Of a DNA stretch of 17,096 nt, positions 7,901-16,127 are shown in pieces (positions within the stretch are counted from its first letter, which is position 1; every line of letters starts with the position of its first letter). The notes below the pieces were generated by a model. That model saw only the letters and a list, made by a program, of their open reading frames with translations. It searched no databases and had not been told where the DNA came from. Source of the DNA: Pavlovales sp. CCMP2436 (lineage: Eukaryota > Haptophyta > Pavlovophyceae > Pavlovales); contig MU631307.1 in assembly GCA_026770615.1 (NCBI GenBank), forward strand, positions 844,709 through 861,804. The letters run 5' to 3'. A program made the translations under genes and the position numbers.

Positions 7901-10900
7901 CCCCCCCCTCGCGTCCCCCCCTACCTACCCCTACCCCCCCCCACCCCTCTTCAACGGCATTCGACGTCAACCTTGCCGATCTTACATGTGTACGGCGCCA
8001 AAGCTCATCCCCCCACCCCCTCCCCCGTCAACCCCAACCCCTCTCCAAAGGCATTCGACGCCACCCGCGTGAAGGGTACCCTCGCCGAGCTCGTGCGCGT
8101 GCGCGAGCCTCGCATGGCCTTGGCACTGGAAGTGGTGGCAGGTGTGTGATATACATACATACATACATCTGTGTGTATGTGTGCGTGTAATAACTTCTTT
8201 AAAAAAATGAATAGTAGTAGTAGGTATCTCTTTCACCCCCCCCGCCGCCGCCGCACCCACTCACCCACACACACACAGGTGGCAAGCTCTCGCATGTTAG
8301 ACACTACCCCCGTTCACCTCCCCCCCCACTCCCCATCCACCCACGCTCACACAGGTGGCAAGCTTTCACACGTGGTAGTGGACACGGACGCCACCGCAAA
8401 GCTGCTACTCGAAAAAGGTATTACTGCTGCGACGACTACTAATACTATTACTAATTTTTCTTTTACTTCTAACTACGACTAATACTACTACCACCACCAC
8501 TGTGCCGCTGCAATGCTGATGCTCAAAAGATATTTTGCCAACAACAAACATAAAAAAATCTAAAATCTTGTGTATGACTACTAACTCCGTTTCTATCCCT
8601 CCCCCCCACTGACTACCCGTTCATTCTCATTGCAGGCTCGCTGGCGCGTCGCACTACTTTCGTTCCGCTGAACCGCATCTCGGCACGCACACTTCCGCCC
8701 GCCAAACTAGAGGCCGCACGCAGGTGTGAAATTGATAAATAATGAGTAATAAGGATCAAGTGGTTAATCACTGCCGCCCGCCAAACTAGAGGTCGCACGC
8801 AGGTGTGTGATGCGGTTACGCGGCCTGAAATGGCGGTTACTTTTAGCGCGTTGATGCCCGCTGCCCGCTGGGGGTTAATTTTATATCTGCGGGTACGTTT
8901 AGAAATGGTGCCCGCTGTCCGTCTGTGTACTGTATGCACAGAGCTGTGCCTGTTGACTGCCTGCTGACTGTCTCTCCCTGTGTGTGTGTGTGTGTGTTCT
9001 AGCCTGTTAACGCTCTCCCCGAAGCCTTATGGGCTGTTTGCCCTTCGTTTAACGTGTTTCTACTTATTTCCGTAATAAATTGTGAAAGGTACCTGTTATT
9101 TTTTTACGTTGGGGAGGCTTTAACTGACAAGTGTAGAGACCCCGATCGGGTCTTGCGTACGCACACTGAAAATGTAGACACTCCAATCAGGTTTCACGTG
9201 TACACAATGACAAAATTAATAATAATACACCATGTAGCATGGTGGGCACGGATTGGGGAGGCTTTCAATGACAATAATGAATAATAATACATACTTTAGG
9301 TTGGTGGGCGTGGATTCAGTCTGGTCACCGCTCGCTCTGCTAGGTGAGATTTAAACATGCCTGGAGGGGGAGGGCAGTTAGAGCAACAGATAGGGGGCAG
9401 AGCAGCGGATGGGGGTTACAATTTGTTGTTATCGTTGTTGCTATATTTTAGTTATTGCATGATCGCTGCTCTGCTCTGTGAATCTGCGTTTTTTTTGCGC
9501 GCGCGGGGGAGGGAGTTGTTATTTTGCGCGAGTATGCTCTCTCTCCCTCCCTCCCCTCCCTCTCTCCGCATGCCACGGCCTTCCCCCACTGTCCACTCTC
9601 CACCCTCCCCCTCCCCGGTGATAATAACAATAATAACAATAATAATAATAGAATTCGATGACTCCGTTGCCCCGGCTGTCGCCTATGCCTTCGGCGGCGC
9701 GCTTGTCTGCGCAGACGCCAGCACCGCCCGCAAGGTGCGTTTGTGTGTGTGTGTGTCTGTATATTTGTGGGTGGGTGGGTGTGTCTGCGTCTGCGGCTGT
9801 GTGTGTGTGATTGCGTGCAGGTGTCTCTGTGTGTGTGTCTGCATGTGTGCGTCTGCGCATGCGTGTGTGTTGGCTGTGTCTGTGTCTGTATGCGTGTGTG
9901 CGTGCGTGGTTATGTCTTTGGCGATGTGTGTGTGTCTGCGCAGGCGCTCGAATTCTTATTAATAATAATAATTGTTGTTGTTGTTGTTGTTGTTATTTTT
10001 TAATGTATATATGCACTATCTGATCCCCCCCCTCACTCTCTCTCTCCCCCCCCCCGCAGTGCGCATTCGATCCGTCAGTGGGTGTCACCTGCGTGACACT
10101 GGAGGGGGACTCTTTCTCCCCCGCTGGCACACTCACAGGTAATACTTATACAAATAGTACTAATACTTTTATTACTACCTCTACTGCTGCTGCTAGTACT
10201 GCTGCTACTAACTATAATTAAAATAATACTTATTTTTATAGGTGGCTCGCGCGGACCGTCTGGCGAAGGTCCTCTGGCCAAGACTGCCGCGCTCAACAAG
10301 GGTGTGTTCCTAATTTTTTATATTGTAATTATATACGAACAATGCTTAAATGTACATACGAACAATGCTTTACCTTACATACGAACAATGCTTAAACTTA
10401 CACGGAGCAGCGCGGCAAGAGGCAGCCGCAGCCGACGCCACCGCGCACGCGCTCTCTCTCCAGTCCGAGCGTGCGGCAGCCGCTGGCGACGAGGCCCAGC
10501 GCCTCGGCGGGCTGCTGCAGCTCACGTCTCACGCCCTATGCCTCGCGCGCGAGAGGCTAGGGGCCTCGGCGTATGGACAGTTGCTCGCGACACGCGATAG
10601 GTTGCAGGTGCGTACATGTTGCTATCTGTCGACAACAAAACAGAATTTACGTGTGAGTACTAATTCCTATCCCTTGATCGGTCGCGTCCGCATAACTATC
10701 GGTCCGCAATTCCCCAACCCCCCCCCCCTTCCACTAACTCCTCCCCCCCTCCACCCCCCCCCTCCCCCCACACACTCAACCTTACCCCACCCTAACCCCC
10801 ACCCCACACCACACGCTCACGCGCGCTTTGTAGGCCGATATGGACGCCACCGAGGCGAAGCGCGCCTCCGCCGTCGTGGCCGAGGCGAACGCCAAGGCGC

Positions 10901-10989
10901 GCGCGTTGCAGCTCAAGGCCGAGCAGACCGAGTTCTCCGCCGACACGGGCGCCGTGTTGGTGCGTCTCTGCGTCGACATACATACAAAC

Positions 10990-11027
<38 letters not shown>

Positions 11028-13569
11028 CGACTGATAGGGATTCAAGCTGGCGTCTGACTGTTCTGAATGTTTTGCTGGTCTGAGCGCTGCGTCGCCCATT
11101 GCCTGCTGCGTGCCTTAGTCGGCTGCGCATATATTATACATACATATATGTGTGTGTGTATGTACGTATATGTTTACATGCATGCACACGCACGCACACA
11201 CGCACGCATATTCATTTATATTTGCCCCGCTGCCTGCCATGCCCACCGTGCCCTTGTACCGGTGCGAGCGCAGTAGCTGCGTTCCGAATCACTCGATAAC
11301 TAACGCACGCGCACACCCTGTGCCCGCAGGCCAAGCTCAAGGCAGCCATCGCCGACGGCAAGAAGGCGCTCTCCGCGAAGGCCAAGGAGCTGGAGGCCGC
11401 ACGGCAGGCCGTCTCCCGCGCCGAGCTCGCGCGCGCTGCCATCGCCGACGAAGCCTCGGGGCTACGCGCACAGGTGCGTGCGCTCCCCGTGTCTGCCCTT
11501 CACTGCCTGCTGCGCACTGAAATCCCAGCGCCATCCCTGTGCCTGCTCTCGCTGCGTACCTGAGAATTCTAATAAAAAGTAATAAATATCTAATAAAAAT
11601 CTAATAAAATCTAATAAATACTTATAAATGGTAATAAATACTTATTATTACGACACTATGGTACGGTGCCCGCACCTTGTCGTATATTTATATGATCTAT
11701 TACCACTATGGTATGATTAATTTGTGGTCTATTGATGTTTTGCGTACTTTTTTTTAGAATTCTCAGTACATACCACTCTGCCGTCAATTATTTGATACAT
11801 ATGCCTACCTATCCATTTAATTAATCTAATAAAAGTCTAATAAATCTAATAATTCCTATATACATACCATTATGCACGGGATTTATATAGATTTTATTCA
11901 ATTTAATAGACCGGCCGCCCTGTGGCGAAGCCACTGAGAAGGCACTGCACTCTCTCGTGCGCTTTATATAGATTTTATTCAATTTAATAGACCGGCCTGC
12001 TGCGCATTATAACTAACCCCTTGCTATAACCCGCTTGCGCTGACTCCACGCCGCTCTCGATCGGCACGCGCAGGCCGAGTCGTGCGGCCGCGACGCCGCC
12101 GCCCTCGACGCCGAGGTGGCCACGCTCGCCTCCGCGCTGAAGGAGGACGAGTCGACGCTCGCCTCCCTCACCGAGCGGCTCGCAGACCACCGTGCGCGCG
12201 TCTCCGAGCAGAACTCGCGCGCCTCTCGTGCGCGCGCGCAGGCGCTCTCGCTGGGCAAGCGCGTGAGTGAGAAGCGCCTCGAGGCCAAGAAGGTGGAGCA
12301 GAAGCTCGCGCGCGCCAAGAAGGACCTCGAGGCGGCCGTAGGCGTGTGCGCGGACCTCGCTGCGGCTCATGGGTGGATCAGGCAGGAGGAGGCGCGCTTC
12401 GGTACTCCCGGCTCGGACTACGACTTTGGCAGGTGCGCGCGCCCTCCATGCTTTCCGTCCCCACCGTCCGCTTGCCGCCTGCTCCGCTGTCCGCTCACCC
12501 TGTCCGCTCCGGCTGCCTGTGGGTGTCTGTGTGTGCGTGCGTGCGTGTGCGTGTGTGTGTGTGTGTGTATTGGCAGCCGCGACGTGGGCAAGGCGGCGGA
12601 GCGGCTGCGCGCCCTGCGCAAAGACCACGAGGCCCTCTCGAAGCGCGTCAACAAGAAGGCGCTCGCCATGTTCGAGCGGGCCGAGGCGGAGCACGCCGAG
12701 CTGACGCGCAAGCAGCGGATCATCGAGGGCGACAAGGGCAAGATCGAGGCCGTCATTGCCACGCTCGACCGCAAGAAGAAGGCGCGCGCCCGACGCTGCC
12801 CGCCGTCGCCCGCCCGCCTGCCTGCCCGTCCGCCCGCCTGCCCCAGCTCATTCCGCGTGCATCCGCCGCCTTCCCCTTTGCAGGAGGCGCTTGAGAAGAC
12901 CTGGGCCAAGGTGAACTCCGACTTCGGCTCCATCTTCGGCACGCTGCTGCCGCACTCCAACGCCAAGCTCGAACCGCCCGACGGGCAGACCATCCACGAT
13001 GGGCTTGTGATCCACGTGGCGCTCGGACAGACGTGGAAATCGTCTTTGCTCGAGCTCTCCGGCGGGCAGCGCTCGCTGGTCGCGCTGTCGCTCGTGCTCG
13101 CGCTGCTGCTCTTCAAGCCGGCGCCGCTCTACATCCTGGACGAGGTGGACGCGGCCCTCGACCTGAGCCACACGCAGAACATCGGTTCGATGATTCGCAA
13201 GCACTTCACGCAGTCGCAGTTCGTGGTGGTCTCGCTCAAGGAGGGCATGTTCAACAACGCAAACGTCATCTTCCGGACGAAGTTCGTCGACGGTGTGCCC
13301 CCCCCTCCCCCGCCCCGCCCACCCCCGCCCCCTACCACGCCTGCCCGCACCCCGTACAGCACTGACTCACACGTAACCTCTGTGTGGCTACACTTGTTTT
13401 ACTACATGTACGTGAACCTCTACGCTGGCTCTGCCGAGCAGGCGTCTCGACCGTATCGCGCACCGTGCTCTGCGCCTCCGAGCCCTCGGACGCGGAGAAC
13501 GCGAGGGCCGGCAAGGGCGCCAGCAAGAAGCGGCCAGCAGAGCGCGCCGCGCTCACGCTCGCCAACTGA
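4964..13569 (+). CDS. SMC2: SMC2, condensin core ATPase subunit (19 exons)
   Basis: Exons: 4964-5707, 5823-6344, 6810-6911, 7403-7477, 7784-7897, 8051-8141, 8355-8417, 8636-8723, 9300-9343, 9652-9734, 10060-10138, 10242-10301, 10411-10607, 10834-10959, 11330-11473, 12074-12432, 12577-12781, 12884-13292, 13442-13569. Joined length is 3633 nt, 1210 residues plus TGA; human SMC2 has 1197. Walker A is GLNGSGKSN at 32-40, the Q-loop LIMQGRITK has Gln147, coiled coil follows, the hinge is about 515-690, the second coil comes next, then signature LSGGQ at 1090-1094 and Walker B LYILDEVD (Asp1118, Glu1119). The junctions EAKQ|AAM, AARR|LVG and LLE|FDD align residue for residue with known SMC2. The product pairs with SMC4 in condensin I/II to compact mitotic chromosomes. 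A Gly/Lys stretch (about 346, GGKGKGGKK) inserts in coil 1. Introns are phase 0, 1 and 2; one is GC-AG. Boundaries of exons 12 and 13 are least certain. Confidence 0.96.
6345..6809 (+). other. SMC2 intron 2 with (AT)n tract and folded element
   Basis: GTAACG donor, C-rich acceptor. An (AT)n microsatellite lies at about 6456-6480. At 6617-6715 complementary segments can form a three-way junction (described separately). Another inverted pair, CACCTG/CAGGTG, flanks about 6566-6598. Confidence 0.75.
6617..6715 (+). ncRNA. Candidate structured RNA or MITE inside SMC2 intron 2
   Basis: A closing helix pairs 6617-6630 with 6702-6715 (14 bp, one G-U). Inside are a 5-bp hairpin with TGCT loop (6633-6646) and a 7-bp plus 4-bp stem (6662-6668/687-6693 region: TGGTTAA/TTAACCA enclosing CCTC/GAGG). 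Together they make a three-way junction. No known riboswitch, snoRNA or tRNA signature is recognised. A MITE with 14-bp termini is an alternative reading. Confidence 0.4.
6964..7376 (+). repeat. ~43-bp minisatellite in SMC2 intron 3
   Basis: Degenerate units of the form CTAATGCCACCAATACTGCC plus a C-run begin at about 6964, 7007, 7050, 7087, 7312 and 7358. The first three are spaced exactly 43 bp apart. The series is interrupted by exon-4-like fragments at 7134 and 7278. Confidence 0.75.
7134..7307 (+). repeat. Two decoy copies of the exon 4 acceptor and 5' end
   Basis: The true acceptor plus exon start is 7399-7428. 7278-7307 matches it at 28 of 30 positions including the AG, and 7134-7163 matches at 25 of 30. 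Neither continues into a full exon: the first meets a stop soon after, the second runs into the minisatellite. Confidence 0.85.
7576..7612 (+). repeat. Decoy copy of the exon 4 3' end and donor
   Basis: Matches 7449-7485 (exon 4 end plus GTACGCCC donor) at 33 of 37 positions. It has both an ATAG before it and a GTATGC donor after it, so the 26 nt at 7579-7604 could act as a microexon; inclusion would shift the frame. Confidence 0.8.
7646..7690 (+). repeat. Decoy copy of exon 5 coding sequence
   Basis: Matches 7790-7834 (inside exon 5) at 38 of 45 positions. It lacks an AG acceptor. Confidence 0.8.
7941..7972 (+). repeat. Decoy copy of the exon 6 acceptor region
   Basis: Matches 8035-8066 at 27 of 32 positions, including GGCATTCGACG. 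The acceptor AAAG has become AACG, so it is dead. Confidence 0.8.
8271..8318 (+). repeat. Decoy copy of the exon 7 acceptor and 5' end
   Basis: ACACAG|GTGGCAAGCT at 8273-8288 repeats the true junction at 8349-8364. In the right phase it encodes GGKLSHV, the same residues as exon 7, then diverges. Confidence 0.85.
8770..8807 (+). repeat. Duplicate of the exon 8 3' end and donor
   Basis: Matches 8691-8728 at 36 of 38 positions, including the CAG|GTGTG donor, 79 bp downstream of the original. Confidence 0.9.
9218..9255 (+). repeat. Decoy copy of the exon 9 acceptor and 5' end
   Basis: AATAATAATAC...TAG followed by TGGTGGGC and GGATT is repeated at 9280-9318, where exon 9 truly starts (9300). 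Further upstream, GGGGAGGCTTT followed by TGACAA occurs at about 9111 and again at 9254. Confidence 0.75.
9735..10059 (+). other. SMC2 intron 10, (TG)n-rich
   Basis: Starts GTGCGT and is almost pure G/T for about 200 bases (about 9735-9945), then carries an (AAT)/(TTG)n tract (9957-9996) and a C-rich acceptor. It is open in several frames only because of composition; no gene. Confidence 0.85.
10333..10401 (+). repeat. Three 23-bp tandem repeats in SMC2 intron 12
   Basis: 10333-10355, 10356-10378 and 10379-10401 each begin ATACGAACAATGCTT. They abut the exon 13 acceptor (GAGCAG at 10405-10410), leaving almost no pyrimidine tract. Confidence 0.9.
11560..11765. mobile_element. MITE-like element in SMC2 intron 15
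   Basis: About 206 bp bounded by inverted repeats around TGAGAATTCTAA (left 11561-11580, right 11746-11765), the outer 11 bp perfect and a T/A-rich extension with few mismatches. GTAC flanks both ends (11556-11559 and 11766-11769), as a target-site duplication would. The interior is AT-rich and non-coding. Confidence 0.65.
11882..11997. repeat. 35-bp perfect direct repeat, spacing 81 bp
   Basis: 11882-11916 and 11963-11997 are identical, running from TTTATATAG to AGACCGGCC. The 46 bases between are unrelated GC-rich sequence. Confidence 0.9.
12433..12576 (+). other. SMC2 intron 16, stop-free and 3n
   Basis: 144 nt, GTGCGC...GGCAG, length divisible by three and open in the SMC2 frame. Retention would insert 48 residues rich in Cys, Val and Pro at a phase 2 site after YDFG. 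The (GT)n tract lies just before the acceptor. Confidence 0.85.
12782..12883 (+). other. SMC2 intron 17, GC-AG type
   Basis: Conserved protein alignment places the junction at RKKK|EALEKTW. The donor there reads AAG|GCGCGC and the acceptor CCCCTTTGCAG is strong. No GT lies near the boundary. Length 102 nt, also 3n and stop-free. Confidence 0.8.
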
Positions 13570-14094
13570 GTCGGCTGTGTGCGCCAACTGTCGCCCGCCT
13601 ATGCCTTCTCCGGTCATGCGCAGCGGCCAGCAAGTCCAACGTGCAGCTCTGAGCGCCGTTTGTCCACGTAGCCGGCGCGGCCATGGACAGCTTGACCCCT
13701 GAGACGGATCCTATTCAACAGGCCTAGGTACACACTACTACACTGACTGACTGTCGCCATTTGGATCTCTAGACTTACATATTAGTTCGTTCTCAATCTC
13801 GCCATTTGTCGCTCTACTTTAATTACGTTCGATCTCCGGGGCGGGGCTTTGGACTAGGAGGGTATGGTTTTCAGTAGTTAGCAATGGGTCGCAAAGAAAA
13901 AGCCGCGCTAGGCCCTTCCCATCAGAATCCCATCGCGATATAACTGATTACATATTACTTTTTACAAATCTTCTCAATCATGACCAAAGATCTGTCAAAT
14001 ATGACTAAGTGCTGACCGATGGAGTGACCGAGGATCTGAAGAGGATCTAAATACATATGCACAGCACGCCACGCCGGGGATAGACGGATGCTGA
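13570..14094. other. 3' flank of SMC2, no gene seen
   Basis: The first ~130 bases are GC-rich and probably 3' UTR. Then the composition becomes mixed. Segments around CTGAGACGGAT (13700), ATTCAAC, GGCC and GGAGGGTATGG (13858) recur in diverged form at 14575-14680, and GAACGAAC near 14392 looks like an inverted fragment of the same repeat. Confidence 0.5.
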
Positions 14095-14096
14095 TA

Positions 14097-14263
14097 CAGG
14101 GTGTCGCGGGCAATAAGAAGCCGTAGTGTTAAAAAGCTGAGCCTCGTTTTCTTGCATTGTTTGTATGCAATTTAAGCAAATTTAAGCATTGCTTATATGT
14201 AATTTGCTAAATAGCTCAGCCTCAAGCTCAAAATTCGCCCTTCTTATTGCCCGCGATCCCCTG
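14097..14263. mobile_element. 167-bp MITE with TA target-site duplication
   Basis: Terminal inverted repeats 14097-14120 and 14240-14263 match at 22 of 24 positions and begin CAGGG. The element is flanked by TA on both sides (14095-14096, 14264-14265), as for Tc1/mariner-type elements. The interior is AT-rich, partly palindromic (TTGCAT/ATGCAA) and non-coding, so it must depend on a transposase elsewhere. Confidence 0.85.
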
Positions 14264-14265
14264 TA

Positions 14266-15303
14266 TGTCACCTATTTCATAAAGTTTCGCACTTTATTAA
14301 GTATGTGAAATTAGCTATTGCGCTCTCAGCGAAGGGGTGAGGCTCATTGGCCTCTTGATACTCTAGTTACATTTGAAGTCTCGGGTCTGGAGAACGAACT
14401 ATAGACACACGGCGACGATGCGATACCGCATATTTGTTCATGGCAGAATCCGTTATACCCTTCAACTCAGGGGCGGGACCGGTAACAAATCATCAAGCTG
14501 ATCTTGGCACTCCGACGCAGGATCCGACGCGCTGTAACAATATTGTAGTGACGTCAGAGCTTTCGGATAGACCTCTGAGACGGATATCCCATTCAAACCT
14601 ATTCACTAGGCCGGGTATACACTGTAGTTGCTCTATGTTTCTAGTTTGTTCTCCGGAGCTGAGCCTGGGAGGGTAGGGTCTCAAGAGGTAACAACAGAAT
14701 TAAAAGGTAAAAAAAGATGAAAAAGTTAAGTACGAAAGTATGATGACTCAACCCCGAGAAAGATACATTCCGCAGAGATGCAGCGTGTAAATATATTTAA
14801 ATTCATCAGTCCTGGAGAGGCGGATTCTTGATCTCACGTTCCCGCCCGGAGTGACGTCGTGTTCATGAACCGACAATGACGGAGCCGCGTCGGGAAAAGA
14901 GTCAAGGTATAGCCTAGGCCGTGGTGGGCCACGGGCCCACGGCCTAGTTGATGTCAAATGAGCTGTATGCCCAGCCGGCCAGCGTGTAATAATTCTACCG
15001 ACGTATGTACATCATGGTCGGGATGCTAGCGCTCAAAACTGCGGATCGGCTGAGGCTCAGAGTCAGAATACTACGCAGACGTGATACAATGTATCAAGTG
15101 TAGGCAGCAATAGAACTTAATGTGGTTAGCACTAGTGCTGGAACTCATGCTGGAACAGCTGAATTGCTCATTGCTGGGAGTGGAACTCATTCGGCCGATG
15201 GGATGCCAGTCCGGGCCGTCAGATGTCACTGTGTCAGCGCTGCCTATCGAGAATGTTGTACACTTGGGCTACACGGCATCACGCTATGCGCGCTGCAGTT
15301 GGT
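14266..15303. other. Intergenic region downstream of the ice-binding gene, no gene seen
   Basis: Open frames of 60-80 codons exist but none shows a domain-like or codon-biased pattern. It holds a diverged repeat (14573-14700, partner at 13697-13890) and a strong hairpin at 14914-14947. The part next to 15303 should include the 3' UTR of the minus-strand ice-binding gene. Confidence 0.5.
14914..14947. repeat. 14-bp GC-rich stem-loop
   Basis: CTAGGCC pairs with GGCCTAG and GTGGGCC with GGCCCAC around an ACG loop, with a GTG bulge on the left arm. It lies about 360 bases downstream of the ice-binding gene stop on the minus strand. Confidence 0.7.
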
Positions 15304-16127
15304 CTACTCGAGGTAGATGGTCGTATCGATGAGAGTGACGGCCGTCTGGGCGAGGGCGCGGCCGTTGAGCCTCGAGCCTTGCCTGAACGCGGAGTGGGCC
15401 GGGACCAGGAAGGTGCCCTCGAGGTGCGAGTTGACGCCGGCATCGATCTTTCCGGCCACCTGCCAGAAGATGTTGGAAGCCTTGGGAGGGTTGCCGGTGA
15501 ACACTTTTATACCGGCGACAGTCGTGGTCTTCGGCACGAGCGTGACCTTTGTAGCATTGCCCGCGTTTACGTTGCTGGAGGTCTGGAAGATGAACACGTC
15601 ATCCTCGTCGCCGGAGATGAAGATCTCGATTTCGAACTTAACCTCGCTGCTCCACCGGTATACGCCCGACTCGAAGGTCTCTCCGTCGATGAGGCCGCCC
15701 TTCCTGTTGAGGTTGGTGATGACGACCGGGCGCCCTGCTGCGTCGGTGTAGGCCGCCTCCATGTCGCTGATGGCTTTCCTCATCTTGTTGGGCGTGGGCG
15801 CGGCGTAGTCGACCGCGAAGCACTTGCCTGTGACCTGAGCCGAGGTGGAGAACTGGCCCGACGGATCCAAGCTCAGCGAGAAGCCCGTCATGCTCGTGAC
15901 CGCGATCGGGCTGACTCCGATGTCACCGGTGATCTTCGAGGGGACGACAGACGAGATGCCCGACTTGGTCAGGATGGCGAAGGTGTCGGCCGTGCCGGGA
16001 CGACGGGTTGGGTTGCGATCTCCTGAAGGCCGCGGAGGTGGCTGACGGGGGCGGCGAGTGCCGTCGCGAGCATGAAGGCGAGCAAAGTCGAGCGGAGGGC
16101 ACGCGTGGAGCGGAGGAACGATGTCAT
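15304..16127 (-). CDS. Secreted DUF3494 ice-binding protein, apparent frameshift near the N-terminus
   Basis: The domain runs from GTADTFAILTKSGISS (about 15996) to ALAQTAVTLIDTTIYLE and stop at 15304-15306, with family hallmarks ITGDIGVSP, TGFSLSLD, STSAQVTGK, DYAAPTP, AISDMEAAYTDAAGR, GVYRWSS, VFIFQTS, NIFWQVAG and LNGRALAQTAVTL. This is the beta-helical fold that binds ice; in sea-ice algae such proteins are secreted and limit recrystallisation. The signal peptide begins at Met16127 (MTSFLRST, then LLAFMLATALAAP). It is in a different frame from the domain: the change is needed between about 16022 and 15996, equivalent to one missing base in a C-rich stretch. No splice pair preserves the signal peptide, so it is a sequencing error or a real lesion. 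The gene is intronless, unlike SMC2, which fits horizontal origin. Confidence 0.88.

Larger units (their letters stand above)
11474..12073 (+). other. SMC2 intron 15, hosts small elements
   Basis: GTGCGT...CGCAG, 600 nt, the longest stretch without coding inside the 3' half of the gene. It contains a MITE-like inverted-repeat element (11560-11765) and a 35-bp direct repeat (11882-11916, 11963-11997). The rest is AT-rich with CTAATAAA words. Confidence 0.85.

Noticed and set aside
8813..9260. Possible additional SMC2 exon in 8813-9260
   Set aside because: Exon 8 joined to exon 9 already matches SMC2 without a gap (AARR followed by LVGVDS), leaving no residues to place.
9743..10023. Cys/Val-rich plus-strand frames
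   Set aside because: Translation of a (TG)n tract inside SMC2 intron 10.
14434..14684. 80-codon plus-strand and 63-codon minus-strand frames
   Set aside because: Overlap a diverged repeat, with no protein-like features and no neighbouring support.
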